In this document: piece after piece, positions 1 to 12,047 of the stretch
How positions within the stretch are numbered: position 1 is the first letter of the stretch
How the letters are laid out: each line of letters opens with the position of its first letter
Origin: Chytridium lagenaria
Taxonomy: Eukaryota > Chytridiomycota > Chytridiomycetes > Chytridiales > Chytridiaceae
Assembly (NCBI GenBank): GCA_025449115.1
Contig: JAHLKC010000047.1
Location: 124,001 to 188,000 of the forward strand
Direction: 5' to 3'
DNA length: 64,000 nucleotides
Program-made: the position numbers and the translations under genes
The notes under the pieces: model-generated
The model's input: only the letters and a program-made list of their open reading frames with translations
What the model was told of the DNA's origin: nothing
The model's database searches: none

Positions 1-951
1 AGGGTTGAGTTGAAATATGGGAGGACCCTGCACCCATGTCAGTTTGTGGGTCAGGACTTTCAATCAACGTAGGGCTTGGACTTGGCGTCTGCGACCGTCT
101 CGGAGGATCCAGTTGTGTTAGATTAGACGTATCTCCCCCCCTTTCTCTCTGCAATGCCGCATAATCCGGTTTAACCTCTCCGGCAAGCAGCGGTCTCTGT
201 TCACAATCCAATCGTACAATCTCCTCATGATGATGCGACGACGGTGTCATTGAACATAACACCTGTATAGCGTGTGTGAACAAGGCCGAGAAGAGCGCGA
301 CGGCTGCAGCGGTTGATGTGAAAGTTTCTGTGAAAAAGATGGGTAGACAGGGGTTGGTGAGGGCTTGATCTGCGGGACTGAACATGTGGATCCAGGCTGT
401 GGAGAGGATGACGCCTGCGCCGAATGTTTTTGCACAGTCGTTGACGAGGATCTAAGTAAAACAGACGTTAGTAGGGAGAATGTATGGGTGGGGAAGCGTA
501 CATGTTTTCCGGTGTCGTCTTTAAAGAAAGCTTCAAAGGCGAGGGGGAGAAGAGTACCGAAAAGGGCGGAGACCATGATGAGGGTGAGCCGAGGGCGTGG
601 TGGGCGATAAAGGTGGTGTCTTTGGGGTCTCCGCCGGGTCTTGTGCATTCTGGGCGAGTGTTGGAGGTGGTGGTGTTGTTGTGAGGGTGTGATGTGAAGT
701 GGGAAGCTTTTTGGGGAGGAGGTCAGTTAGTGAGATGGATAAGGAGGAACGGAGTCAAGTATGGAGAGTGTGTAAAAATATGGGGATGTGTTGAAGGTCT
801 CACCTTGATCTGCTTGTGAGTTGATGGATGTGGCACTAACGATGGATGGTAGAACGACCAGCACGCACAAGACGACGCCCGTTGAAAGTCGACATAGATG
901 GGTTGATGGTTTAAAGCGGTGCCGACCCAGTGTTGATGGATTCTTTGCCAT
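1..951 (-). CDS. ZIP-family zinc/iron permease, 3' end beyond window
   Basis: A metal-ion transporter of the ZIP family, expected in the plasma or an internal membrane, partial because its C-terminal half lies beyond the left edge. Exon 1 (951-804) encodes an N-terminal signal peptide (hydrophobic VVLCVLVVLPSIVSA). Intron 803-707 has GTGAGA/AG ends. Exon 2 (706-502) carries a CTRPGGDPKD-type lumenal segment and a transmembrane helix (LTLIMVSALFGTLLPLAFEA). A 50-bp intron (501-452) precedes exon 3, whose NDCAKTFGAGVILSTAWIHM matches the ZIP TM2-TM3 region. Exon 3 continues into a loop with SSHHHEE, the usual metal-binding histidine cluster. Exon 2 needs a one-base correction near 583 to keep one frame. 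It is related to the two ZIP genes at 3.3-6.7 kb. The family call is firm; the metal transported is not known. Confidence 0.85.
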
Positions 952-1354
952 TGTAGAGGTTTCTCCAAGTAGTTATGGAGTGATGCTCAGGGGTGTAAAT
1001 AGCTTATGCAGCATAAAGTGGTAAAGACCAAGATGGGAATGAACTAGCACAGCGAGTAGGTTGTTTGCTTGCAAGCAGAAGTGAGCAGCAGGGTTACTGG
1101 GGGTTATATGGGTGGTGGATGGATGGATGGGATATGATGTGACGGAGGATACAGGAGGGGAGGGTACCTTTTTTTTATTTTAATGTTTTAGAGTTGATGG
1201 AAACACGAAAAATAATAATGAAAAGTGGGGAAACTCGCTTTCTTCCTCTCAAAAAATGAATTATTAAAATAATAAAAAGCGGAGAATGAAAAATAAAATA
1301 TTGAAAATACTGATAAACCAGGAAGGTACCCCTAACCCTCACCACTTCACTCCT
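952..1354. other. intergenic, AT-rich
   Basis: About 400 bp between the start of the minus-strand ZIP gene and the 3' end of the cyclin-like gene. The half nearest the cyclin-like gene is A/T-rich (runs of AATAAT and AAAATA). I see no gene here. Confidence 0.6.
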
Positions 1355-2425
1355 TCAGCTTTTCACTCCTTCCCATTCGAGGGCAAGCATTCCAACCACT
1401 TCTCTCACTCTCTGATTTTCACCCCTACCACAAGATAGTTTATGTTCTAACGCGTAAAGCATCTCCCTCTCAACCCTCACAAGATGTTTAGCTGTTTGCA
1501 AGCAAGTCTCGCACGGTACTCCCATCACATCACCCCCCGTGCGTATACTACAATGCAGCCCATCATGATGAAGTGGGGAGAGTTCAAAAACACCTTCACA
1601 CGTGTCACATGATGCAGTGGGTTTGATGAGACGACGAGTTGGAAAGACTGTCATTGATATTGCTTGAAATATGATCACCACTATGATCCTCTCGCTCCTG
1701 ATCTTTGGAGTACCCCCATTCACCGCCTCAGCCCAATCTTTTGCACTCGGTGCCCCCCAATCGCTCCTCATCTTCCCAATAATCATAAAAGCCGTGACAA
1801 CCAGCACCTCTGGCTCCCACTCTTCCTCCTCATCCCATCCATCCTTAGAATCGATATACCGCCATATCATCTCCACAGCCTCCACAACCACCCCGCTATC
1901 AACACCCACCGTCTTTCCGCATCTCGACAGCATGACCCGGTGGATTGTTTCAACACCGCGATGATGGCGGTGAAGAAAGGCGTGATTGATGCAGTGTTTG
2001 CACCATCTGTGGCTGGGACGGAGGGAGGAGAGGGTGGAGGGAGGGATTGGCCAGGTGTTGAGGAAGGCGTGGAAGAGGGGAGTGAGGGTTTTAGTTGATG
2101 TAGGGGTAGTGGGTATGTTGGGTGTGCATTGTTGGAGAAAGGTGATGAGGGTCCAGATGAAACGGGAGAAGATGAACGGGTCCGGTGTGAATGTGAATGT
2201 GGGGATATGAGGAGAGGTTGCTGGAGTGATGGTGGATGGGATCATTTTGGGTGTTGTGTGAGATGATGATGAGGGGGAGAGCGGGGGTGAAGGTTTCTTT
2301 GATTTAGGGAAGGTGGTTGGGATGCAGTCGAGGAGAGCGTGATCAATGAGACAGAGGTCACAGGGACCTATGGATGTTGGAGGCTTTACAGAGTCAATCA
2401 GAGACTGCTCAGTGTTGTCCGTCAT
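1355..2425 (-). CDS. cyclin-like protein with a C-terminal Cys-rich segment
   Basis: A single-exon reading frame of 356 residues. The N-terminus holds a CDLCLIDHALLDC segment followed by a long Ser/Thr/Pro-rich stretch (residues about 40-95). Residues about 155-260 resemble a cyclin box: a helix with LVVTAFMIIGKMRSD, then W and KDWAEAV, then a helix with IIVVIIFQAI, the pattern seen in Pho80/Pcl-type fungal cyclins. The C-terminus has cysteine pairs (CDTCEG, CETCLQ) that could bind a metal and a basic helix after them. If it is a cyclin, it would activate a cyclin-dependent kinase. The match is by pattern only and I cannot name the partner or the process. It lies between ZIP genes with no visible functional link. 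Confidence 0.5.
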   Translation of the reverse strand: MTDNTEQSLIDSVKPPTSIGPCDLCLIDHALLDCIPTTFPKSKKPSPPLSPSSSSHTTPKMIPSTITPATSPHIPTFTFTPDPFIFSRFIWTLITFLQQCTPNIPTTPTSTKTLTPLFHAFLNTWPIPPSTLSSLRPSHRWCKHCINHAFLHRHHRGVETIHRVMLSRCGKTVGVDSGVVVEAVEMIWRYIDSKDGWDEEEEWEPEVLVVTAFMIIGKMRSDWGAPSAKDWAEAVNGGTPKIRSERIIVVIIFQAISMTVFPTRRLIKPTASCDTCEGVFELSPLHHDGLHCSIRTGGDVMGVPCETCLQTAKHLVRVEREMLYALEHKLSCGRGENQRVREVVGMLALEWEGVKS

Positions 2426-3277
2426 TATATTCTTCTCAAGACGGCGGTTGAGGCCCTTTTGAGAGCAGCATGACGGACGAACGAGGGAGTTTGAAGGATA
2501 AGGAACTTTTCAGAAGATTTCTCTTTTTATTTATAATAAAGTTGCATATTGTGATTAGTTTATCTCTTTTTTTTTTTCTTTTTCTGTCAGAACTTTAGAA
2601 TAAAAAAATAATTTGGGCTGGAAGGGTCCCCCCCCCATTTTCATCCCTATCCATTTTTACTCTTCTCCCAAATTTCTTACTATTAAATCATCATTGTTTA
2701 TTATTTTTATTATATTTTCCGGATCGAAAAAATAAAAATATCAGCGCTCGACACCTGTTGCACTTTAGTTATTCTCTATGCAACGTTACTATTTAACAAA
2801 ACATTTTTCGTGCATGGCAATTACCGTGCGATGCCATGACCCTTTAAAGTACGTACACATGGTTGCTTGCAGTATGATATGGTGATAGGTTCTGAAGGGC
2901 TCCTCCTTGATGAATATCCACCGTCGTCTCCTCCGAGTCCTCTCTTATGTGTAGAGAGAAGAAGGAGGTGCTTCAAGGTCCTCCCCCCCTCATTATTAGT
3001 TGAGAGCGTGATACCGATTTCGTGTCCACACAGGTCCTCTTTTTTTTTTTTTTTAATTTTTTTTATTATTAATTTACCTCCTCTCCTTCTCTTCTTCTTC
3101 ACCATAAAAATTATTCCGAGTAGAAAAAAAGAATAAAAATCAATAAAAAAGACAAGAACTCATTATTAACTATTCCCCCCAGTTTTCCAACCATCCCTTT
3201 GACCCTCACCACTCACCACCACCACCACCACCTAATAACAAGTCTCGCTGGAGACGTCGTCCATCATTCATACCATC
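2426..3277. other. intergenic, low-complexity AT-rich tracts
   Basis: About 850 bp of promoter-like sequence between the divergent cyclin-like and ZIP genes. It contains long T and A runs (around 2570 and 3040-3130) and a C-run near 2630. An open frame on the minus strand at 2821-3105 is rich in KKKRR, and I read it as low-complexity noise rather than a gene. Confidence 0.6.
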
Positions 3278-4796
3278 ATGCCATCACTATCCTTCAAATC
3301 CACATCCATCCTACTAGTCCTACTCTTATCATCCTCATCCATCATCATCCCACAGGCCAACGCTCATCCATCCAGCAGCAACAGCATCATCAAGTCAAAA
3401 TGGGCATCAGCAGTTCAAAAAGCCATCTTCCTTCATCGTCAATCCAACGACTCTTCATCACCCGATGATGCATCCATCCAAGAACAAGTCGGTGAAGCCA
3501 TTGAAAACGCATGCACCGCATCAGAGTATTCACAAGAGGGGTACGATACAAAACTTCATGTGATGGCCATGTTTGTCATCATGGCCGTGTCGTCGCTGGG
3601 GTTATTCTGCCTATCATTATTAAAGGGCGTTCAAAGATTTCTGTGAGTTTCTTCTTTAAAAAAACTTTTGGTGTATTTTGAAATGCTATCATTTTAATAC
3701 TTACACTTCTTAAAATAGGTTGAATCCCTTCCATTCCAATGCGCCAAGCTCTTTGGAGGCGGTGTGATCTTTGCAACAGCTTTTGTCCACATGCTCTCCC
3801 CCGCCAACGAACTTTTAACAAATCCATGTCTACCCACCTTTTTCACTGAAACCTATACAAGCACGGCCGCCGCTATTGCTTTATTCGGGGCCCTCCTCAC
3901 TCACCTCATCCAACTTTTCGCTTCACGCCTCTTGGAACCCTCGCAAACAACTCACCACCACGATACCCCGTTTCCATGGAAACCGGTAACGACGCCCCTT
4001 CTTCCCAAACCTCTTCCACCGACGGCGTCTCCATCAAACACGCCCACCCCAACGACACCCTTACCATCGTCACCGACACTGACGCCACCTCTGACGCTCC
4101 CTGTCCCTCAACTCCCACCAAAACCCTACCCCCCGTTGACCCCCACTCTCACCATCTCCTTCTCCACCACCACGACAGCGAGCGACGCGTCACCACCTAC
4201 ATTCTTGAACTTGGCATTGTGATGCATTCTGTTATTATTGGACTGGCGTTAGGGGTCACGAGGGAGAGTGGGGAGACGAGGACGCTGCTGGCAGCCTGGC
4301 GTTTCATCAGTTTTTTGAGGGAGTCGCTCTTTCGACTATTGTGTTGGAGACGGGGTTTGTGAAAAAGGCGGTGACTTGGGTGATGTTTCCATGTGTGAGT
4401 AGATTTTATCATGTGTCTTTTTTTTTTTTTCCTCATTGTTCTAACTGTGTGATTAGATATCCTTTCAACACCTATCGGCGTAGCCATCGGCATTACCGTC
4501 AACTCTTCATGTAAGCCCTCCCTTTCCTCTCTTCATCCCAAAAACCCCATATAACTCACGTCCACCCATTTATTTTCAAAAGACAATGAAAACGCACGCA
4601 CCAACCTTCTTCTTCAAGGCGTCTTGAAGCCCTCGCTGCTGGCATATTGAGCTACGACGCACTTGTGAATATCCTGTTTCAACATTTTTTCCAGAACCCC
4701 AAGGTCAAGAGACAGGCTGTTTGGAAGCAGGGTGTGCAGGTGGTGAGTTTGTGGGTTGGGGTGATGGGGATGGCTGTTGTGGGGGCGTGGGCGTAG
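3278..4796 (+). CDS. ZIP-family metal transporter
   Basis: Metal permease of the ZIP family. The chosen ATG starts a clear signal peptide (hydrophobic LLVLLLSSSSIIIP). A cysteine-containing lumenal segment and TM1 follow (about 3500-3640), then an intron with GTGAGT at about 3643 and AG at 3719. The next exon gives [19 protein letters not shown] and FFTETYTSTAAAIALFGALL. A long loop ends in HSHHLLLHHHD, the cytosolic histidine-rich loop. It is followed by the hallmark [18 protein letters not shown], where the TM4 histidine and glycine belong to the metal path. Two further introns precede the last exon, which ends GVMGMAVVGAWA and a stop at 4794-4796. The frame breaks at least four times (near 3600, 3910-3975, 4297 and 4625), each time by one base in sequence whose protein is otherwise family-like. 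That suggests sequence error or a young pseudogene. Confidence 0.85.
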
Positions 4797-5302
4797 ATGT
4801 TGATTTTGGTTCAATGGAAAATATGATGATACTAATGACTAAATAATAAGAAACAGTGAGACTGGAGAGGTGCCCACGATTCAACGAAATCGAGAATTAA
4901 ATAAAAACAAAAGAAGCATGGGTTACACACACTTTAGTTCTGATAAGGGTTAAGCCGAAGGTGAAGCGTGAAAAAGAAAAAGTTAAAAAAAAGTGTAATT
5001 CTCCGATCTACATAGTTTAATTATAAATAATAAAGATTTAATATTAAAGAATAGTAATAAAAACACAGGTATCCTAAATGGTAAACAGTAAGACGAAAAC
5101 AAGGAAAATATTATTTAAAAAAGAAAAGAAGAAAAAAAAAGGGTCGGAAAGATGTAATAATTAATAAACTAAAAAAACCGTCTATAAAAAGACGAGGACG
5201 TACCTCTCTGGTTGCCAGAAACTACACTCCCCTCGACTTTCCCTCACTTTTTCCTTCATCTAGTCCGCGCTCCTCACCCCCTGATCATAAACATACAACA
5301 CC
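4797..5302. other. intergenic, AT-rich
   Basis: About 500 bp between tandem ZIP genes. It is very A/T-rich (poly-A stretches near 4985 and 5125-5140) and probably carries the terminator of one ZIP gene and the promoter of the next. I see no gene in it. Confidence 0.6.
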
Positions 5303-6744
5303 ATGTCCACCATCACACCCCGTGCTCACTTTATCGCATTCATCCTCATATCGATCACCATCCTCATCTCCACAGTTTCTGCAATTCCATCCTCATTGTT
5401 GAAACGCCAAGAATTGCCGTTGAACGAAACCACCGTTGTACCCGTCACCAGTAAGTCCCCCTCCCCTACCATCCGCCTGCATGGTATTAACACATCTCTT
5501 CACAGACACCACCTCTGAAGTCGAACCCTCCATCGACATTGAAATCGACGCATGCTCCACCCTTGGCCTCTTTGATGAACCCTACAACACAAACCTCCAC
5601 ATCATTGCCCTCTTTACTATTCTCAGTGTCTCATTGTTGGGTGTGGTCATTCCGCTGTTCTTTAAACATTCGAAAACATCTGTAAGCGCTTCATCTAAAT
5701 ACTTTTCGTCATCTAACATCAAAAAAAGGTGAACTCTCTTCCCTTTCAATGCGCTAAATTGTTTGGTGGTGGTGTTATTTTTGCGACGGCGTTTGTGCAT
5801 ATGCTTGCACCTGCGACAGAGTTGTTGACGAGTGAATGTTTACCTGTTTTCTTCACGGGTATGTATCTTTGATCAATTAAGCTCTGATCATATATTAACT
5901 CATGACACTTATATTACTCCTTTTTTCAAATAGAAACTTACCCAACCTTTGCGTCCGCTCTCGCCCTCATCGGCGCTCTCTTCACCCACCTCATCCAATT
6001 CCTCGCCTTCCGTCTCCTCTCCAAACCCACCCCACGCCGTCACCATCAACCACCGATTCCATCACAAACTCGACAACGCCACCATCGTCACCATCACAAC
6101 CACGGAGCACCACGTGGACGCCCACCACCTCCTCATTCACACAGAACGTCGCGTCACCACCTACATCCTTGAACTCGGTATCCTCGTCCACTCTATCATC
6201 ATTGGACTTGCATTGGGCGTCACACGTATTCTGGAGAAACCAAGACCCTGTTGGCGGCTCTTGCGTTTCATCTTTTTGAGGGAGTCGCACTTTCTACTAT
6301 TGTCATTGAGACTGGGTTTAAGAGGAAGGGTATAACCTGGGTCATGGTGTTGTTGTGTGTAGTATAACCCCACCCTTCCTTTCTCATATATATACCTGTT
6401 AACCTCTTTTTATATTTAATTCTATAGACGTTGCCTCAACACCTATCGGAATTGGTCTCGGTATTGCCCTAAACTCAACATGTAAGCCCCACCTCCCATT
6501 TCATCCATAACCCCTTTACGTTCTACCTAGACAACGCCAACGCTCTCGCCAACCTCATGACGCAGGGGATCCTTGAAGCCCTCGCGGCAGGTATCTTGAC
6601 CTACGACGCGTTAGTCAATATCCTGTTTCATCACTTTTTCCAGAACCCTGTGGTCAAGACGCAGACGTTGTGGAGACAGTTGGTGCAGATTGGGTTTTTG
6701 TGGATGGGGACGTGGGGATGGCGGTTATTGGGGCTTGGGCGTGA
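5303..6744 (+). CDS. ZIP-family metal transporter (tandem paralogue)
   Basis: Third ZIP-family permease. ATG 5303 begins a signal peptide ([18 protein letters not shown]). An intron (GTAAGT about 5452 to AG about 5505) is followed by an acidic segment with [18 protein letters not shown] and TM1. Further introns flank the exon encoding [20 protein letters not shown]. The histidine loop holds [19 protein letters not shown], then [14 protein letters not shown], the ZIP TM4 signature. Later exons give [15 protein letters not shown] and [20 protein letters not shown], ending at a stop at 6742-6744. One-base frame breaks occur near 6010, 6230 and 6700. It shares exon structure and sequence with the gene at 3.3-4.8 kb, so the pair is a tandem duplication. 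The substrate is most likely Zn2+ or Fe2+, by family only. Confidence 0.86.
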
Positions 6745-6765
6745 ATGTGAAATGATGTACCTGTT

Positions 6766-6786
6766 GGTGTGCGTGTGTGTGTGTGT
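6766..6786. repeat. GT microsatellite
   Basis: A short run of GT dinucleotides with one C interruption, just after the stop codon of the preceding ZIP gene. Confidence 0.9.
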
Positions 6787-9700
6787 TTGAGAGCATGATG
6801 ATTTCATAGTACTAATTTTGTTCATTTCATTAATAATAAATCACCTCATTTTTTTTAATATATGTTACACAAATTATATATCCAGGAAGGTCCTCCCTTC
6901 CTTTTGCTCCGACGGGTACAGTTCCAAGCATTTGCAACCACCAAAGAGGGAGACTATCCCCATCCCATCGTCTTGTCTCGGCTATCATCAACTCAACACC
7001 TTCATCTTCAACGCTTTCATCCACAACACCTACCTCCCTGTCTGTCACAACAGTGTCTTGTAACGGCCCATTCGTCTCATATTCGTTTGTCACTATCATT
7101 CTATTTCCGTCTTATCGAAACCATCATACCGCGGAAGTCCTGGTGACTAACTATCCTCCATTTTATCTGTGAGATAACGACACTTGGACCACACTCTTGA
7201 GTTGAGGTATACCGTCGTCACTTGAGGTTTGGTTTTGTTGATGCAGCGTGAGATGGTATGCATGATATAGGTCCTTTAATGTAATTATTGGAATCATTGA
7301 CATCATCTATGTTCATACAGGGAGGGAAGTACGTTCAGCAGCTTTCCTGATTTTGGTTGAGTCACTTGTTTTCGTATATGCATCCTCTAACGTGAATTTA
7401 GTTTGATATGGAATGCCGATTAACGTCCTTATTGACATTATTCGCATCATGTATGCTTATACACGGGAGTGAGGTACGTTGAGCGGGTTTCCTAAAAGAT
7501 AACTTATTTAGCACTCTCTTTCGTTCAGTGCATAGTTAACGTTAATTCACTTCACTTTATCTCTTTTCGTCTTTATTCGAACCTTCACCACGTAACGACA
7601 CAGGAGGGAATTCGTTGAGCCGCTTTCCTGCTTCTAAAAGAGACGATACGTGGCTTTTTTTTCTCGTTTAAGGTATGGTGTCTACGTCACTTTTTTTCTT
7701 TCAATGGGAATATAACGTTGCCTCAGCGTAAATGACTCGACACATACGTTAAGCTGCCCAAACAGCGCTCAAAGGCTCAACTGTTCACACAGAGCTTTTC
7801 TCGATGATGACGTCTTCTTTTTTCTATTGTGAACAGTATATTTTTGAGCCTCGTGTATTCACCTTACTTTAGTTTTGTCTCTAACTCTTTATTTTTCGTG
7901 TAGAACCATCATCAACGTTAAACTCAGGAATGAGCGGCTTTCCTGCTTTTTTTAGTGAGAGGGGTCGCCCATGATACCTTCATGGTATATTTTATTAAGG
8001 TATCTTCTATCGTCTCGTTATTAACCTTACGTGAATCGTCTACACACTTTTCTTTTATCAGGAATGATACGCCCCGCAGCTGCAGGATGCAGGAAGATTT
8101 CACTCGCGAGCGGATCACATGGTGAAAAAGCTAACGTCTAGAACTTCTTCGTCACTCGCGTAATTGGACCAACGTTTAACTTTGGTTCATGTATCCCTAG
8201 CGCGCGGTGTACTGAAATAACGTTAAGATTCCTCACCTTTTTCTCTTTAATGTTTCCTCACCGCAACAAACAAAAAACTGGGTATTGCCCTCTAACACCC
8301 CCTTTTTCCTTTTTTTTTTCTTTCTCCTTTTTCAACAAAATCAGGTTTTCTTGTGAGGGAACGCAGAACTTTTTTGGAGGTACGCTGCATTTCATGATTT
8401 TGTTAAATGTGCTTTTTTTTCAGTTAGGAAGGTGTTTGGGCAACGTTGGGAATGGGGTTTTCGTTTGCTTATCATGTGAGGCGATAGGCAGGCAGCGTGG
8501 TGTGATATGCGTGAACTTTCAATATGGAGTGTGGAGGGATATGTCACGTAGTATATTCTTAGGTACCCTTCCCTGTGCTTCTGCTATTGGAAAGGTTTGC
8601 TTGAATGCATGAGAGACAGGGAGTCGAGACGTGTGGGTTTCGGGATACAAGGTATAACTTATCAGCGCTCTGGGATGACCCAAAACATCAAATCTTTACG
8701 TCGAGTAGGTGAATCATTATCTTGAGATAATAGGGCTCAAAGTTGGATTTGCGATGGTATCGGGAGGGAACCGACGTTGGAGTATTTTTCTATTCGTCAT
8801 TTTTGAGATATTCGGGGAAGACTTTGTATACTCTTCCTACTCGGTATTTTTGAGATAGTTGAGAGGGACTTTGCAAATTGGACGTTTTGATGTTAACATG
8901 ACATAAAGCAGGTTATCATTGTCCTATCACGGGTGGGGATTAGGTGCGTGTCTTTTTGCTGATGTTACGTGGTTTCAAGTTTCCGCGCCTCTCTTTCCCT
9001 TTATTATTGACATTATTTCGAGTGAGATGAGAGATTCGGGATCTGGATGTTTCAATTTAACTTACAACCTCGTTTTTCTGTTGCGTACGGAACCTGGTTG
9101 TATGGTATGAGGATGAGCTTAATTTTCCGAGGAATTGTGATTCATGGCAGTAAGAGTTACGGAGGCTGAGGAGATTTTAGGTGTTTCGCCTTTAAATCAC
9201 GTCATTTTGACCGCGCAGGAGATCATGGTGAAACAGGATGGGAATAGATACGGTGAGCTGCGACGGGTGTGATTCTTTGATGGTTGTGATAACGTCGGGA
9301 GGGCTGTTTTCAGGCATTTGGGTAGTTATTGATAATGAAAAAGTTTTTAATTGATGACAAATGGTGTTTAAGGAAATGCATGGATATGGATGACGCTTGT
9401 TTAACTTAGTTATTTCGGGTTTCTTTCTATTATTGTTGCTTTTTCCAAGTTCTAGAAAACTTTGCAGTAGCCGTTAAATATAACGAAAGCGGTGTTGATA
9501 TTGTGCTTACACACTAAAAAGGTATATTCTCAGTAAAAGCTTTCATGCACGATAAGCATGTCCGCGAGCAGAGTTTTAATCCTGCAGCAGCTGGGATGTG
9601 CTCAGGAACTGCATATGGTTTGTTTCTTGCTTACATAGCTATATTTTACAGATATTAGACACTGGTTGTGCGTGGCATTTAGAAGGCGGCGCGATTATCC

Positions 9701-9847
9701 AACGCTCATCTTCAAAGCCCACGGACAAATTGTGGCGGTATGGCTTAGGTTGAACAAAAAAACTCGTGTCCATATTTTGTCTTTTCAAAGCCGAAGTGAC
9801 AGGTTATATAAAAAACCTGCGGTTACCACTTCATCACATAAGCAACC
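6787..9847. other. gene-poor region of 3 kb
   Basis: No convincing coding region on either strand. The open frames here are short and lack any family resemblance. The left part (about 7240-7950) holds a decayed repeat described separately. The right part (8000-9500) is unremarkable A/T-rich sequence with scattered short direct repeats. One example is TTTTTGAGATA followed by a GGGA...GACTTTG segment, seen twice near 8800-8870. Confidence 0.6.
7240..7950. repeat. diverged tandem repeat, unit about 140 bp
   Basis: A core similar to GGTACGTTGAGCGGCTTTCC recurs at about 7321-7349, 7465-7494, 7603-7630 and, truncated, 7926-7945. The first three are spaced 144 and 138 bp apart. The flanks also match: GATATAGGTCCTTTAATGTA...TTGACATCATCTATGTTCATACA before copy 1 resembles the sequence before copy 2 (TTAACGTCCTTATTGACATT...GCATCATGTATGCTTATACA). 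The copies are old and strongly diverged. I cannot tie them to a known element. Confidence 0.6.
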
Positions 9848-11159
9848 ATGCCATCACCACCACTGAAGCTCTCACCGCCATCGTCGCAAACTGGCCCTCC
9901 ATCAAGAATCTCTTGAAGCTGTAAGTATTTGTGCAATTTTTCCTGATATTCACCTTCTTCTCACAGAAAAAGGCCGTCGACGCTGCATTTGCCACCTCCG
10001 ACCTCCACAGAGCCAACGCAAGGGCCGCCCGAAAGGAGTTGTAAGTTTACTATTTCATAAATTTCGACCCCCCTGCACCCCATTCCAACATGTTGATCGA
10101 ATATATATAGTGAGGAGTTTGTTGAAAAGACGCAGGGCGTTAAAGCAATCTTCAAGGTGATTGAAACTCTTCCTTTTTCCTTTTTTATATTGACTCGTCC
10201 TTTTTTTTATTTTTGCAGTTTAACAAGAAAAGCACTCAGCGTGAACTTCTATCAATCGTCGAACGTGAACGTAATGCCGCTCTTGAGAGTGAATCAAAGG
10301 CTGTGGAGATGAGTCAAAAGGTACACATAGCCTTTCTTCATTCTTCCACTTTGCTTCACTATATACATACCCTTCCTCACCCTTTTCCGCTTTTTTTATT
10401 CACCAACATTTGTCTTTCAGTTTCAATCCAACAGACCCTCCTTCGACATCCTCGAATCCAACATCTCAATCATCCTCGCCTCCCAACACACCACCACCAC
10501 CAAACACCTCTTCACAACCCTCGCAACCTCTCGCTCGCTCTACGATCCGCTCGTAGTCAACTCTTCAACCACATCGCCGCGCGGACTCTTTTGGTTGAAT
10601 CCCGAAAAGAAGCGGATGCGACAAGAACGCAACTCATCACCGAGTATTCCGGGTAACTTTTATCGCTTTTACCATCCCTTTCTCTTTGGCTCATATTGAA
10701 AATATAGGGATGGCTTTGAAAGCGCGTATGGAGAAACATTCGTCAACTATTTGTATCTAGATAAAGGAGATTCGTACATTAATCCGAAAACGCAGCAAAG
10801 TACGGCCTTTTTTCATTTTTATTCATTTCATCATCCCATATCAAACATTTCCTGACCTCTATTTCAGATGCTATCTACACTTCCGCGGTGGTCACCGAGA
10901 ACATCCAAAGAGCCTTCAACCTCGTCCCCGACATTCCTCCCCACGTCACGAAAAGGTAACAAACATCCATTCTCGCATTCCATATTAACTTGATTATCAA
11001 CAGACAACCATGGATCCTGATGGTCCCGCCGCCAAAGGCCGTAAACGTACCGCCATTGTTATCCAAAACGCCGTCTACAGGCTCGATGACCTTGTGGATA
11101 ATTTGGATGCGTCATTGGTCTATGTTGATGAGAAGCTTGAGGATTGCGGGAACAGTTGA
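9848..11159 (+). CDS. uncharacterised multi-exon protein with helical segments
   Basis: I do not recognise this family. At least seven short exons separated by introns of about 50-80 bp can be read. The first gives TEALTAIVANWPSIKNLLK. The next give AAFATSDLHRANARAARKE, EEFVEKTQGVKAIFK, then ERERNAALESESKAVEMSQK, a charged helical or coiled-coil stretch. Later exons give RTLLVESRKEADATRTQLIT, YGETFVNYLYLDKGDSYIN and SAVVTENIQRAFNLVPDIPP. The last exon has KGRKRTAIVIQNAVYRLDDL and ends DEKLEDCGNS plus a stop at 11157-11159. The start ATG needs one extra base to join the long frame, and a second break lies near 10555. No signal peptide or membrane helix is visible, so it is probably a soluble, largely helical protein. 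A decayed partial copy lies at about 15.0-15.3 kb. Confidence 0.55.
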
Positions 11160-12047
11160 GAGAGGGAGGGAGGGTGAGGGAATGCGCGGGTGCGATTTGG
11201 GGTGGCGCTGTTGAGATGTTCAGGTTGAAGGGGTGGAGGAAGTTGGGAAATGGATTGGGGAGATGAGTTTGATGGTCAGGGCTTTTAAGGAGGTGTAATT
11301 AATGTGAATGGATATATATATAAAGGATGTATAGTGGTTGAGAATCATGTGTTTATTGCTACCTTTTAACGATGACAGGTTGTGATGCTAATGCATGCAT
11401 ATGACCGGAAATCATGAGGACCTTGCGCGGAGAATCTATAATTTCTTGTAGAGGGCTCTAACCTGTTAACGTTGATTGCCTTCAAGCACTATGGAGGCTC
11501 CGTTTTTCTCTTGTTTGAGGCTTGAAGCCCGGTTTTTTGTTTGTTTTCTTTTTTTTGAATTCGTTATTTGTTTTTATTTTGTTGAATTTGTATCTAGCTT
11601 TCAAGTATACTTGAAAAGCGGAGAACCCTTGGAGGAATGGACAGCCAACCCCGAGCATTCTGATGGGCGGATGGATGAGTGGTCTCTTGCATGTAAAGCT
11701 ACTCTTCGAATAAACTCAACCCCTTCCCATTGGTCGGGCTCATGCAAATACTGATGGGAATCGGATTGAATGCTCTAAAGAAGGCCATCCTGCCATCAGA
11801 ATGCATGGAGGTGGTCACCATGTCCATTGCAGCGTTTGGCTGCTGTCAGAAGCTTGTCAGTCGAAAACAATCGCTCTCGCGTGCTGGCGTCTTAATCTAG
11901 ACTGTAACTTTGGCCCCGGATTGACATGAGGAATCCAAGATCGTCACTGGAAAGGTGGATCGCCGCACTTAACGAGAACAAAGGCCTCTGAGCATATAAG
12001 GGTTATTGACTATTTGATTCTGCAGTTATTATTTCTTGCCCTTTATA
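11160..12047. other. intergenic
   Basis: About 890 bp without a supported gene. An open frame at 11476-11754 (92 codons, with a Phe-rich stretch) has no features that persuade me it is coding. The right end probably holds the promoter of the repeat-containing gene. Confidence 0.5.

Noticed and set aside
2821..3105. Lys-rich ORF on the minus strand
   Set aside because: Low-complexity product of a T-run; no family features.
9848..11159. Eisosome (Pil1/Lsp1) protein
   Set aside because: The gene has charged helices and many small exons, but none of the conserved Pil1 motifs can be found, so I left it uncharacterised.
11476..11754. ORF of 92 codons with a Phe-rich segment
   Set aside because: No start context, homology or splice structure supports it.
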